NCBI GenBank assembly: GCA_947487525.1
Contig: CANKWR010000006.1
Span: forward strand, 1-64,000
Direction: 5' to 3'
Source: Bacteroidota bacterium
GTDB lineage: Bacteria; Bacteroidota; Bacteroidia; Chitinophagales; Chitinophagaceae
DNA: 64,000 bases
In this document: positions 50,639 to 59,648 of the stretch, one piece after another
Numbering within the stretch: the first letter of the stretch is position 1
How the letters are laid out: every line of letters starts with the position of its first letter
The notes under the pieces: model-generated
What the model was told of the DNA's origin: nothing
Database searches by the model: none
What the model saw: only the letters and a program-made list of their open reading frames with translations
Program-made: the position numbers and the translations under genes

Positions 50639-50707
50639 CCTCATCTATTTTACCACCGCGGAGTTAAACTCTCTCGGTTGGTACCCACTCAAGGGTTCTT
50701 GATGATG
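50639..50707 (-). ncRNA. Structured leader RNA, three-way junction, S-box-like motifs
   Basis: On the minus strand, immediately after the predicted transcription start. P1: CCAUCAUC (50700-50707) can pair with GAUGAGG (50639-50645). P2: ACCC/GGGU hairpin. P3: ACCAACCG pairs with CGGUGGU (one bulged A) topped by GAGUU/AACUC. Segments AUCAAGA, CAACC...GGUGGUAA and AGAUGAG echo the SAM-I (S-box) core, but the large P2 kink-turn arm and P4 are missing. GAUGAGGUCAUC can also fold on itself, giving a mutually exclusive hairpin. It may be a riboswitch; the ligand is unknown. It lies 26 bases before ATG 50613. Confidence 0.5.
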
Positions 50708-50710
50708 GAA

Positions 50711-50742
50711 CAAAAATAGGCTTTTAGTGGATGCAAGCCAAA
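50711..50742 (-). promoter_or_regulatory. Promoter with -33 TTTG and -7 TATTTTTG
   Basis: TTTG at 50739-50742 and TATTTTTG at 50711-50718 on the minus strand, 20 bases apart, match Bacteroidota spacing. Start of transcription predicted near 50703-50707. The -33 box overlaps the edge of the upstream gene's terminator stem. Confidence 0.65.
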
Positions 50743-50768
50743 AAAGGCCAGTAAAAAACTGGCCTTTT
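50742..50768 (-). terminator. Terminator of the MoxR/VWA operon
   Basis: Perfect 11-bp stem AAAAGGCCAGT and complement (50742-50752, 50758-50768) with A/T runs; 28 bases beyond the MoxR-like stop. Confidence 0.8.
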
Positions 50769-50796
50769 AGGTATTAAATTTTTGATAATCAATTGT

Positions 50797-52353
50797 TTAT
50801 TGATAGTCGTTGAAATCCTCCTCCTCAAAATTCATGGTTCCTAGGTTCATCATACTACCCATCAAATCCTTGAATTCAATTTTCCCATCAATCATCTTTT
50901 TGCTAATCAAAGAATAAGCCGACAGACCATGTAATACAAACTCCATTAATAAAGCAGTTTGTTTTTCATTGGCTTGCGGGAAATATTTTTTTACGATGCC
51001 AAATAATCCGTCTACTTTATACAAAGCCATTATTTTATCCTCGTCTTTCATGTCCAATAACAAATCCAAATAATTTCCTGTATCAAACCATTTTGTAATT
51101 AATGCATATGGATTTTCTGTTTGTTTAGCTTCTGCTGTTTGCGTGGCAGATTTTTTAACTACTTTTTTCTTTTTAATTTCATCGGGATTCGGGAAGTAGG
51201 TTACAAACAAAGTACGAATAGATTTATTCAATAAATTCAAAGCCACTTCATAAGGACCTTCTTGTTCACCCTCGTATACCAATTCAATTTTTCCCGTGAT
51301 GGCTGGAATAATTCCGGATAAATCACTGATCCAAATTTGTGTGTGTTTTTCATTGTGAATGATGGCCCTTCGCTCAGCACTACTCACTGCAGCCTCATAG
51401 GCAGCAATGGTTAAACGTGAACTGACACCGCTTTTCTTATCTACAAATTCATTGGTTCTTGCTTCAAAGGAAACCTGTTCAATTAATCTTTTTACCAAAT
51501 CACTTACTTCTACTTTTTCTTTTTGGGTTGGTAATATATTGGCTTCTTGTTCTGTAATCGCTAATGAGGTTTCAATGCTTTTTGGATAGTGTGTTAAAAT
51601 TTGACTTTCAATTCTATCTTTTAAGGGTGTTACAATACTTCCTCGATTGGTATAGTCTTCGGGATTGGCTGTAAACACAAATAAAATATCTAAAGGCATG
51701 CGTAATTTAAAACCACGAATTTGAATATCCCCTTCCTGTAAAATATTAAATAAGGACACTTGAATTCTTGCTTGTAAATCGGGTAATTCATTAATTACAA
51801 AAATGCCTCGATTGCTTCTTGGAATAATGCCATAGTGAATTACTTTTTCGTCGGCAAAACTTAATTTTAAATTAGCCGCCTTAATCGGGTCAATGTCTCC
51901 AATTAAATCCGACACACTCACATCCGGAGTCGCTAGCTTTTCGCCATAACGCGCGCTTTTATGTACCCAGTGAATAGGCGTTTTATCGCCATGTTCAGCA
52001 ATTAAGTCCACAGCAAACCTGCTGAGCGGTTGTAATGGATCATCATTTACCTCAGAGCCAGCAATAGTGGGGATGTATTCGTCTAATAAATCCACCATTT
52101 GACGCGCCATCCTGGTTTTGGCCTGGCCACGCAATCCCAAAAACAAAATATTGTGTCGGCTTAATAATGCACGTTCCACATCGGGGATGACGGTATCCTC
52201 ATAGCCTAAAATACCCTCAAAGGCATTTTCTTTATTTTGAATACTGGCAATTAAATTATCCCTCACCTCATCCTTAATGGACTTGGATTGATAACCCGAT
52301 TTTTTTAAATCTCCTAGGGTTAGGATTTTTTGTATTTCTATTTTCTTACTCAT
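50797..52353 (-). CDS. MoxR/ChlI-like AAA+ ATPase
   Basis: A 518-aa AAA+ ATPase. Walker A LGLRGQAKTRMARQM (~72-86), Walker B GIFVINELPDLQARIQ, sensor-1 DILFVFTANPEDYTNRG, arginine-finger region PLKDRIESQILTHYP. The C terminus (~330-518) is a magnesium-chelatase-like lid plus helical extension. MoxR-type ATPases with VWA partners act as chaperones in cofactor insertion or protein assembly. The VWA gene ends 2 bases upstream, so the two form an operon. The target is not evident; the neighbouring DUF6526 gene is divergent. Confidence 0.88.
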   Translation of the reverse strand: MSKKIEIQKILTLGDLKKSGYQSKSIKDEVRDNLIASIQNKENAFEGILGYEDTVIPDVERALLSRHNILFLGLRGQAKTRMARQMVDLLDEYIPTIAGSEVNDDPLQPLSRFAVDLIAEHGDKTPIHWVHKSARYGEKLATPDVSVSDLIGDIDPIKAANLKLSFADEKVIHYGIIPRSNRGIFVINELPDLQARIQVSLFNILQEGDIQIRGFKLRMPLDILFVFTANPEDYTNRGSIVTPLKDRIESQILTHYPKSIETSLAITEQEANILPTQKEKVEVSDLVKRLIEQVSFEARTNEFVDKKSGVSSRLTIAAYEAAVSSAERRAIIHNEKHTQIWISDLSGIIPAITGKIELVYEGEQEGPYEVALNLLNKSIRTLFVTYFPNPDEIKKKKVVKKSATQTAEAKQTENPYALITKWFDTGNYLDLLLDMKDEDKIMALYKVDGLFGIVKKYFPQANEKQTALLMEFVLHGLSAYSLISKKMIDGKIEFKDLMGSMMNLGTMNFEEEDFNDYQ

Positions 52354-52355
52354 AA

Positions 52356-53453
52356 TTAATAAACTGTTTTTCTTTTCCCGCTTTCAAAATCATTAAAAAT
52401 AAAACTTCCCAAATTATCCAATGAAGCAAAATAAGCTTTGCCATTATTCATTTCAGTAAACTCCTCCACAAATTTTTGTAAATAAGGATCCGACGCAATC
52501 ATAAATGTGGTGATGGGTATTTTTAATTTTTTACATTGCCCCGCCAAGTTAATACAACGATTCACCACTTTGCGATCTAATCCAAAACTGTTTTTATAAT
52601 ACTTGCCGCCAATTTTCAAACAGGTGGGCTTACCATCGGTAATCATAAAAATTTGCTTATTCGCTGTTTTGCGTTTGCGCAATATATCCATTGCCAACTC
52701 AAGCCCTGCAACCGTATTGGTATGATAAGGGCCCACTTGTAAATAAGGAAGGTCTTTGATTTCCACCTGCCAAGCATCATTGCCAAATACCACAATATCA
52801 ATCGTGTCTTTGGGATATTTTTTGGTAATAAGTTCGCACAATGCCATGGCTACTTTTTTCGCAGGCGTAATTCTATCCTCTCCATACAAAATCATAGAGT
52901 GCGAAATATCTATCATCAATACGGTAGAAGTTTGCGTTTTAAAATCTGCTTCTCTAATCACTAAGTCGTCCTCTTTCATGGAAAAGGAATCGACGCCTCT
53001 ATTAATTTGCGCGTTTTTTATACTCTCCGTAAAATCTATTTGTTCCATTAAATCACCAAACTGAAAAGAGCGAGTGTCTGAATTAATATCCCCCGTTGGA
53101 CCTACTTTCGTCGTACTATGATTTCCCTGCTTTGTCTTTTTTAGTTTGCCGAAAATTTCCTCCAAACTTTTTTGGCGAATGGTTTGCTCCGTTTTGGCCG
53201 TAATGGCGAATTTGCCATCCTGTGGGTTTTCTTTTAAATAGCCGTTTTGTTTGAGGTCCTCTATAAAATCACCCACACCATAATTATCGTCGGTAAATTG
53301 ATGGGTACGGTCCAACTGATTCATCCAATCCAACGCCTCACTTGCATCCCCACTGGTATAGTTTAATAGTTGCGTGAAAATGTCCAACATTTGTTCAAAC
53401 TTGGACTTTGAATTTTCACCCGGAATAAAGTTTAAAAAACGATGACCTATCAT
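52356..53453 (-). CDS. VWA-domain protein, partner of the MoxR-like ATPase
   Basis: A 365-aa protein. ATG 53453 (MIGHRFLNFIPGEN) is preferred; the ORF upstream to 53570 adds an unlikely hydrophobic leader. N-terminal ~180 residues are helical. The VWA domain holds the MIDAS signature TVLMIDISHSMILYGED (DxSxS), a Thr in NTVAGLEL and QIFMITDGKPTCLK (Asp). It binds a metal-mediated partner, probably a substrate of the AAA+ neighbour. First gene of the two-gene operon. No transmembrane helix, so likely cytoplasmic. Confidence 0.85.
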   Translation of the reverse strand: MIGHRFLNFIPGENSKSKFEQMLDIFTQLLNYTSGDASEALDWMNQLDRTHQFTDDNYGVGDFIEDLKQNGYLKENPQDGKFAITAKTEQTIRQKSLEEIFGKLKKTKQGNHSTTKVGPTGDINSDTRSFQFGDLMEQIDFTESIKNAQINRGVDSFSMKEDDLVIREADFKTQTSTVLMIDISHSMILYGEDRITPAKKVAMALCELITKKYPKDTIDIVVFGNDAWQVEIKDLPYLQVGPYHTNTVAGLELAMDILRKRKTANKQIFMITDGKPTCLKIGGKYYKNSFGLDRKVVNRCINLAGQCKKLKIPITTFMIASDPYLQKFVEEFTEMNNGKAYFASLDNLGSFIFNDFESGKRKTVY

Positions 53454-53603
53454 AGTTATGCAAGTTAACAAAATACAAGGCACAAGGTTTAAATAATATA
53501 AGAAAGCAGACGGCTTATTCCTTAAATAATAAACAGGGGAGAAATGAAAAATGGGCTTATTCCATGACATTGACTATCTTTCCGCTCACAAAAAAAATTG
53601 TAT

Positions 53604-54032
53604 ATGCAATCACAAAATTTTAAAAACCATGCTCAAATGGTGCCCGGATTTCACTATGGCGCATTTGGCTTAATATTCGCTTTATTAGGAGGTGCTATTA
53701 ATTATATCATTAAATCAACTCCTGAAAATAAATACTTGGCATCACTAGTCGTATTAATTGCGGTCATTTTTGTTTTCATCGCATGGTATGCACGCGTGTT
53801 TGCTTTGAAGGCGCAGGATCGAGCCATTAAGGCAGAGGAGTCGCTGCGTTATTATATTATGACCGGCAAGGCCTTGCCGAATGAATTAAAAATAGGTCAA
53901 ATTATTGCCCTTCGTTTTGCAAGTGATGCAGAGTATTTGGCATTACTAGATAAAGCGATAAAAGATAATTTATCCAATAAAGAAATTAAAATGGCGATTC
54001 AACAATGGAAAGGCGATTATCATAGAGTGTAA
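53604..54032 (+). CDS. DUF6526 small membrane protein
   Basis: A 142-aa protein with two hydrophobic helices (FGLIFALLGGAINYIIKS, ASLVVLIAVIFVFIAWYA) and a cytoplasmic helical tail (IALRFASDAEYLALLDKAIK). NHAQMVPGFHYGAFGLIFAL and the ARVFALKAQDRAIKAEES segment match the DUF6526 pattern as I remember it. Role unknown. ATG 53604 is preferred over the TTG at 53598. Divergent from the MoxR/VWA operon. Confidence 0.75.
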   Translation: MQSQNFKNHAQMVPGFHYGAFGLIFALLGGAINYIIKSTPENKYLASLVVLIAVIFVFIAWYARVFALKAQDRAIKAEESLRYYIMTGKALPNELKIGQIIALRFASDAEYLALLDKAIKDNLSNKEIKMAIQQWKGDYHRV

Positions 54033-54035
54033 TAT

Positions 54036-54071
54036 AATTACAGAGATAATTACAGAGAGGATTACAGAAAT
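54036..54071 (+). repeat. Three tandem 12-base repeats
   Basis: Units AATTACAGAGAT, AATTACAGAGAG, GATTACAGAAAT lie just after the DUF6526 stop. Low-complexity tandem duplication; no coding or regulatory role seen. Confidence 0.7.
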
Positions 54072-54108
54072 TTTATAAATACCAATTACGCCTTAAGTAA
54101 AAATTTAG

Positions 54109-54138
54109 AAAGGCCCTGCAAACCATTGCGGGGCTTTT
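54109..54138. terminator. Bidirectional terminator (DUF6526 / DUF1501)
   Basis: Stem GCCCTGCAA/TTGCGGGGC with one wobble (54113-54121, 54126-54134), A and T tracts outside. It lies between the converging genes and touches the DUF1501 stop codon. Confidence 0.75.
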
Positions 54139-55708
54139 ACATTTTAATGATTGCTTTTACGTACACTTTGTCTTCGTTTTGTAAACGGATATAATAGACG
54201 CCTGTGGGCAAACCGCTGCCATATAAGTTATAACTATTCATTCCTGGATAGTTATAGGTGGCTTCAACTAATAATCTCATAATGGTACCGGATCCATCTA
54301 AAAGTTGTAATAAAGTATGACCCCCCTTGGTTTTAAATTCAATTTTGGTAAAGCTGGTAAACGGATTAGGGTAATTGTAAATAAGGGCTTCCTTCGCAAA
54401 AGTGGAATCTTTTTCATTGATGCCACAAACACTTGCATTGATTAACGGAAGCGTTGGATATTGTTTTGTCAAAATTTCTGTTTGGGCAGTATCAGAAACG
54501 CAGAACCAATTTTGTAATATGCTATTGTAAACGGTTCTAAAATCATACTGATACGGCACATTGTCATTTACCTTTGCAGTGGCAGGTATGTTTGGGTTAG
54601 TTCCAAAAACCCCACCCCGCACATTTTTCCCAAATAAAAATAATGGCGCTGCGGAACCATGGTCGGTACCTCCGCTATCATTGGATTTAATGCGTCGTCC
54701 AAATTCTGAATACGTCATACCAATTACTCGGTCTTCAATTTCTAATCCACTCATATCCGATTGAAAAGCTGCAATTGAATCGGAGAGTACTTTTAATAAG
54801 TTTGCATGTACTCCAGTGGTAGTATCAGATGCAACTGCTTGACCCGAATGGGTATCAAAACCGCCGTAGTTAACCATGTACACTTTAGTTTGCAAGCCGC
54901 CCTTAATTAACCTTGCTACAATTTTTAATTGTGCAGCTAAGTAATTGTTAGGATAGGCAACCTGTTGTTTAACACTATCTGAAGCAGCTTTAATTCTGGC
55001 CGTATATTGATTCGTTAGCTTAGCTACCCCACGTAAAAAACTTAATTCATATCCCGAGTTGGTGTTGGGAACTCCTGCATCTGTTCCATCAATTAAATTA
55101 TAAAAGGAACTAGGATCTGAAATACTCAATGCCATATTTACCGTGGGTCCTTGACAAGTTAAAGTCGTTAAGGAACCAATTTGAATGGCTAGTGGATCGG
55201 GTTTTTGCGCCGTAGGGTAATTATCAGGATAACCTGGATTTTCATTGTTCAACATACGACCGGCCCAACCCGTATTTAAATATTCATCACTATCCGATCC
55301 GGACATCCAAATATCGGTTGATCTAAAATGTGAAAAATTTGGATTGGGATAACCCACCGATTGCACAATATTTAATTTACCATCACTAAATAAATTTTGC
55401 ATCCCCGTCATCGCAGGATGTATCCCTGTAGCATCATTGCCCGTTAATTTAAGAATTTTATTTTCAGGTATGGCAATATTGGTTCTCGCATTATAATAAT
55501 TACTGTATTCACTAATCGGGATGACCGTGTTTAATCCATCGTTTCCTCCGCTAAGTTGTATAATCACCAATACCTTATCATTGGCTGAGGTTGCCAAGGA
55601 AGCGGTATCCAATAAAGGGTGGTCCTGTAAAACATGAATAGGTGTTCCTCCAATTAAAGTAGGGGTCATTAGAGCCAAACTATTTCTTATAAAATTTCTT
55701 CTTTTCAT
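54137..55708 (-). CDS. DUF1501 secreted protein with T9SS sorting domain
   Basis: A 523-aa exported protein. Twin-arginine-like start KRRNFIRNSLALMTPTLIGG. The DUF1501 sulfatase-like fold shows IQLSGGNDGLNTVIPISEYS (metal-site Asp), NPNFSHFRSTDIWMSGSD, YGGFDTHSGQA, SEFGRRIKSNDSGGTDHGSA and FLFGKNVRGGVFG. C-terminal ~75 residues (YNYPNPFTSFTKIEFKTKGG to VKAIIKM) are a T9SS type A sorting domain. Two bases separate it from DUF1800 upstream, the usual pairing in Bacteroidota. Function unproven; surface or polymer-related roles are suspected. Confidence 0.88.
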   Translation of the reverse strand: MKRRNFIRNSLALMTPTLIGGTPIHVLQDHPLLDTASLATSANDKVLVIIQLSGGNDGLNTVIPISEYSNYYNARTNIAIPENKILKLTGNDATGIHPAMTGMQNLFSDGKLNIVQSVGYPNPNFSHFRSTDIWMSGSDSDEYLNTGWAGRMLNNENPGYPDNYPTAQKPDPLAIQIGSLTTLTCQGPTVNMALSISDPSSFYNLIDGTDAGVPNTNSGYELSFLRGVAKLTNQYTARIKAASDSVKQQVAYPNNYLAAQLKIVARLIKGGLQTKVYMVNYGGFDTHSGQAVASDTTTGVHANLLKVLSDSIAAFQSDMSGLEIEDRVIGMTYSEFGRRIKSNDSGGTDHGSAAPLFLFGKNVRGGVFGTNPNIPATAKVNDNVPYQYDFRTVYNSILQNWFCVSDTAQTEILTKQYPTLPLINASVCGINEKDSTFAKEALIYNYPNPFTSFTKIEFKTKGGHTLLQLLDGSGTIMRLLVEATYNYPGMNSYNLYGSGLPTGVYYIRLQNEDKVYVKAIIKM

Positions 55709-55709
55709 T

Positions 55710-57314
55710 TTATTGTAATTGATAGTCTGGTAAATTCATAATGTATTTCAACAAGGTTTTTAATCTTGTATTCACAATATTAAAATTAATAGTGCTAGGT
55801 ACAGTAAGGTAGGCATTCCACGCATTTGTCCAATAATAATCGCTGGCCTGGCCCGATAACAAGATTTGTAATTTTAACGTAGTTTTTAATGTGGGTGAAA
55901 TTTCAGTAGAAACTAAAAAAGAAAACAAATCATTTATTAAAATATTAGGGTCTGCGGGATTGGTAGAAATTATTTTTACAAAGTTGATGGTGTTTACAAT
56001 TATTTTTTTGCCGTTTTTAGTATACCCTGTTTCTAACATTAAATCCGTAAACTTATTGCGCTTAGGTAAGGTATCGGCATTGATCCAAAGTTCATTGTAA
56101 TCGGGATACTGATAATATGCCGGCCATCCTGCTACATTCGGCGGATCCACTGGGTTTTGCCCCATACTAACAAGCTGATTCAACATATTGTTGTAAAGGT
56201 GGTAAGCATCCACTGTATTGGTGATGGCATCTGGAAAAGCAATTTCATATTGTCTTAAAAAACCAGTAACAAGATCCGCCGGGCTTTTAATTTGACAACC
56301 TATGTAAAGCGTATCGTAAAAATGTTCGCTTTGCAATAATAATTTTAATACCGGTTTTATTTCAAAATTATTCGCAATGAATGCATTGGCCATCGGCGTA
56401 ATAATATTATTTTCTACATTGTTGTCAATATAGTAATAAACAAAATAGCGATAAAATTTACGACATATATTTTTGGCTACTTCTGTTTTTAAAAAAAGCA
56501 TATTCAACAACTCATCGGTCTCGGTGGCACCATTGGCGCCCGTTTTACCAGTGATGGTGGTGTTATTGTAAAAGGCAGAAAAAGTTTTATTGGCTGTATC
56601 GTGTCTTGTTGAATCAAATACTGCATTAAAATTGGCATCAAGTCTCCATCCGGTTAAAGCCCTAGCAGCAGTTTTAACATCGTCCTCGCTATATTTTGTT
56701 CCACCCTCCTTGCCCACCGTAAATAGTTCTTGTAATTCGCGCGCAAAGTTTTCATCAGGTGCAGTTTTAGTATTTAAATATCCATTTAAATTTCTAAGCA
56801 TCCCCGGATCGGTAGTGACTATGCGAAGCATTTGTTTATAGTTTCCAACACAATTAAACCTTGAAATTTGATGGTGTTTGTAAATTAAGGTTGGATAATC
56901 AATTGCTTGGGTTTCCGTACCAAAATGATTGCTCCAAAATACCGTTAACTTTTCTCTAATATTTCTTTCCTGACCCACCCAATTGCTAATGAGCCATCTT
57001 TTATAACTAAGAATTCTATAAAAATTGAGGGTGCCATCCACCGAATTATCATTCACCCAGGTACTACCCAAGGGCACATTGGGGTCAATTACATTGGTGG
57101 TAGTATAATCATTTAAAGGAGGGGTAGGTAGCGTTGAGGGCACATTTAACAGCTCATCCACCGCTTGCACCACTGTTTTAGCACCAAAATATTGGATGTC
57201 GGCCATCTTAGCCCCAAACAGGGTTCGGTTCAGCAAGTGCTTTACTTGCTGTGGTAGCCAGGGGCCCTGATAGGTATTCAAGCCTAAGGGGCTGGATTGA
57301 GGTGTTTGCGGCAT
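55710..57314 (-). CDS. DUF1800 family protein
   Basis: A 534-aa protein matching DUF1800: LLNRTLFGAKMADIQYFGAK near the start, KLTVFWSNHFGTETQAIDYP, the segment NENFARELQELFTVG-like (DENFARELQELFTVGKEGGT), AARALTGWRLD, KNICRKFYRYFVYYYIDNNV and PPNVAGWPAYYQYPDY. No obvious signal peptide at this start; ATG 57314 is the first choice and a longer form is not seen. Precedes DUF1501 by one base, so the two are translated together. Role unknown. Nested palindromes lie just upstream. Confidence 0.88.
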   Translation of the reverse strand: MPQTPQSSPLGLNTYQGPWLPQQVKHLLNRTLFGAKMADIQYFGAKTVVQAVDELLNVPSTLPTPPLNDYTTTNVIDPNVPLGSTWVNDNSVDGTLNFYRILSYKRWLISNWVGQERNIREKLTVFWSNHFGTETQAIDYPTLIYKHHQISRFNCVGNYKQMLRIVTTDPGMLRNLNGYLNTKTAPDENFARELQELFTVGKEGGTKYSEDDVKTAARALTGWRLDANFNAVFDSTRHDTANKTFSAFYNNTTITGKTGANGATETDELLNMLFLKTEVAKNICRKFYRYFVYYYIDNNVENNIITPMANAFIANNFEIKPVLKLLLQSEHFYDTLYIGCQIKSPADLVTGFLRQYEIAFPDAITNTVDAYHLYNNMLNQLVSMGQNPVDPPNVAGWPAYYQYPDYNELWINADTLPKRNKFTDLMLETGYTKNGKKIIVNTINFVKIISTNPADPNILINDLFSFLVSTEISPTLKTTLKLQILLSGQASDYYWTNAWNAYLTVPSTINFNIVNTRLKTLLKYIMNLPDYQLQ

Positions 57315-57321
57315 TACACTT

Positions 57322-57356
57322 AGAATTGATACTAAATTTAGTAAAAAATCAATTCT
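57322..57356. promoter_or_regulatory. Nested palindromes upstream of the DUF1800 gene
   Basis: Arms AGAATTGAT and ATCAATTCT (57322-57330, 57348-57356) enclose a perfect 12-base palindrome ACTAAATTTAGT (57331-57342). It lies 8 bases upstream of ATG 57314. A candidate operator. The rest of 57357-57425 is unremarkable. Confidence 0.45.
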
Positions 57357-57425
57357 GAATTAAATAAATAGGGCGTTTTAACAGTTTTTAAGGAGTATCT
57401 GCCACAGATTGGAACATCTAAACGG

Positions 57426-58601
57426 TTACTTTTTAATGAAAACCATTTGATTTTGATTCTTACTATTCCAATGGTATCCCAAAGAGAATTTCAACTCGCC
57501 TTTATAGTATTTTTCATTTTGATAAGCTTGATCCAAATTGGGTTGGTACAAGCTATCTGTAAAGTCTTTAATAGGCTTTTCATACTTTCCAAACAATTCA
57601 TAATTCCATTTTTCTGGACTAAATCTTGAAAAAGGAACACCGGTATCATCTTGCACTAAATAGTAGTTTTTAGTAAGTACCAGGTTTTGGATGGTGCCGA
57701 ATTGATTGTAATAATGCATTAAATAAGAAGCCGATTTTATAAAACCATTTGCGGTGTTGGAAACATACTTTTTCATAAATCGCAATGATTTAGAACTAGC
57801 GGTTAACCCTTGATTGGATAAATCGGTACAGAAATAATTTAAGACCTGAAACTTTTGATTGGTTTTGTCAAATAATTTAATTTCTACGCTTAATCTTACT
57901 TTAGAAAGACTGTCATAGTTAACATATTTTTTATTCGCACTGTCGTCCAAAATAAAATATTTAACCGATAATATATCATGATTCGTTTTAGCTGCAGACC
58001 AAAGTAAGATGGGTAATACGCCACTAATTTTGGTTTTCTTACCAAAATCGGCTTCCATGTTTTTAGTAATAAAGTAGCTTCTCATATAAATGTCTCTCAT
58101 CACCGTATCAAAGTCTCTTAAATATTCAAAGAAGTCATTTTTGTTTAATGTATTAATGTCTATTACACTCCCTGCTTTTTCGATAGCAGACATAAAATAT
58201 TCATTTGATTGAGGATACAAATAATATACATGAATAAAGTCAGCTCCCGAAAATGGATAAAACACAAAACTCGTGTCTGCTGTTTTGTTTCTAGCCATAT
58301 TGTCCTTATTCCAAGTAGTTATCAAGCTTAATCTGTTTTCAATTACCTGATTAATTTTATTGCGTTGTTCATTTGAAAAGCCAACGAGTGAAGCAGCGTC
58401 CACGTCGTTAAATGGAGTCGTGTCTATCGCAGCCACTCTTTGTGCATAGTTGTTATAAAACGTATCAACTACGTATTGGATTTTCGATTTTTCCTGAACC
58501 TTAACCTCGGTTTTCTTTTCCTTATTTTCTTGACAAGAAAATGTCAATAGAATAAATGAACCAACTATAACTCCTTGTATTAATTTACTACTCGTTTTCA
58601 T
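57426..58601 (-). CDS. Lipoprotein of unknown function, paralogue of the gene at 63066
   Basis: A 391-aa lipoprotein (lipobox LTFSC, ~20-24). No known domain is recognised. It and the partial protein at the right edge share several blocks: FYPFSG(A/P)D, ASYLMH, QDDTGVP, QPxLxxAY and FSLGY(H/N), in the same order, so they are paralogues. Mixed alpha/beta, ~45% polar. It follows the M23 gene by 9 bases and ends the leftward operon (57426-60983). The genes around it act on the cell wall, so I infer a periplasmic or outer-membrane role there. Confidence 0.72.
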   Translation of the reverse strand: MKTSSKLIQGVIVGSFILLTFSCQENKEKKTEVKVQEKSKIQYVVDTFYNNYAQRVAAIDTTPFNDVDAASLVGFSNEQRNKINQVIENRLSLITTWNKDNMARNKTADTSFVFYPFSGADFIHVYYLYPQSNEYFMSAIEKAGSVIDINTLNKNDFFEYLRDFDTVMRDIYMRSYFITKNMEADFGKKTKISGVLPILLWSAAKTNHDILSVKYFILDDSANKKYVNYDSLSKVRLSVEIKLFDKTNQKFQVLNYFCTDLSNQGLTASSKSLRFMKKYVSNTANGFIKSASYLMHYYNQFGTIQNLVLTKNYYLVQDDTGVPFSRFSPEKWNYELFGKYEKPIKDFTDSLYQPNLDQAYQNEKYYKGELKFSLGYHWNSKNQNQMVFIKK

Positions 58602-58610
58602 TGTTTATCG

Positions 58611-59639
58611 CTATTTCTTTTTTGATTTTTTCTTTGAATTACTTGATTTTTTACTAGCTGTTGATTTACTAGACTTTTTATTGTTACTTATTTTTTTACC
58701 GCTGCTATTGGTTGATTTTTTTCCAACTTTTTTTACGTTCTTTTTACTTCCTTTTTTACTATATTTTGATTTAGATCCCGATTTTGAACGCTTGGCATAT
58801 TTTTTGCTTGCCGTTCCGGATGGATATCGCTCTGCAGATAATTTATTTTTATCCAAAACAAGTTTGTCAGCAATGAGCTTACCTTTTTTAAAATCAAAAT
58901 ACATTTCAGGGTCAATGGGAAAATCTTTATACCTGGTTTCAAAATGTAAATGTGGTCCACTGGAGTTGCCAGTAGTACCGCCCAGTCCAACTGTTTCACC
59001 ACCTTGTACATATTGATTTACAGATACCATAATTTTACTAAGGTGTGCATATACGGTTTCTAAGCCATTGGTATGTCTTACCACTACGCAATTGCCAAAG
59101 CCGCCCGAATTAAATTGCGCATACCTAACAATCCCATTAAAAGCCGATACAACTGAGTCGCCCGTGCGTAAGAATAAATCAAGGCCCTTATGCATTCTTC
59201 CCCATCTCATGCCATATTTAAAATTTAAGTTTCCATACCAGGTGAGTTGAAATCGCTCGCCTTGTTTTATTAATGGAATATCAATTGTTTCGGACAAATC
59301 AGCATAACTGTTGTTTTCATATACAAATACCGAACCGCTAGACCAGTTATTGGTAAACACTTCATTCTCTGCTAATAATTTTTTTGCAATATCTTCCGCC
59401 AGTTCGGCTGAAAGCGGCGGGGTAGTAAGCCAACTTTTCTTTGAAGTATTATTTTTACTTAGGTAAGGCTCATTTTTTACAGGTAGATTTACCACCGTGT
59501 CATTATTGATTAAATCAATGACCGTGTCCTTGCTTTGACTTTCATTTTGCAAATGCAAAGCAAAAACCTGACTAGGCAAAATGAAAAAACAGAATGCCAC
59601 CATCATGCCAATAGTGCTGCGATTAAATTTATGTATCAT
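58611..59639 (-). CDS. M23 (LytM-like) peptidoglycan endopeptidase with basic tail
   Basis: A 342-aa exported protein. Signal peptide IGMMVAFCFFILPSQVFA. The catalytic domain (~140-250) has His150-x3-Asp154 in RMHKGLDLF, His199 in VYAHLSK and His230-x-His232 in SGPHLHFET, all zinc-site residues of active LytM. Residues ~279-342 are an unstructured Lys/Ser-rich tail (e.g. SKSKYSKKGSKKN), able to bind anionic polymer such as teichoic-like glycans or nucleic acid. It cuts peptide crosslinks of peptidoglycan. Nine bases downstream of the L,D-transpeptidase gene. Confidence 0.9.
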   Translation of the reverse strand: MIHKFNRSTIGMMVAFCFFILPSQVFALHLQNESQSKDTVIDLINNDTVVNLPVKNEPYLSKNNTSKKSWLTTPPLSAELAEDIAKKLLAENEVFTNNWSSGSVFVYENNSYADLSETIDIPLIKQGERFQLTWYGNLNFKYGMRWGRMHKGLDLFLRTGDSVVSAFNGIVRYAQFNSGGFGNCVVVRHTNGLETVYAHLSKIMVSVNQYVQGGETVGLGGTTGNSSGPHLHFETRYKDFPIDPEMYFDFKKGKLIADKLVLDKNKLSAERYPSGTASKKYAKRSKSGSKSKYSKKGSKKNVKKVGKKSTNSSGKKISNNKKSSKSTASKKSSNSKKKSKKK

Positions 59640-59648
59640 TTAACTATT

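Noticed and set aside
50639-50707. Canonical SAM-I (S-box) riboswitch
   Set aside because: The P2 kink-turn/pseudoknot arm (GAGGGA..GGCCC) and P4 are missing and the downstream gene is not a methionine gene; I keep only a candidate leader RNA.
54036-54071. CRISPR-like array
   Set aside because: Only three 12-base tandem units without spacers.
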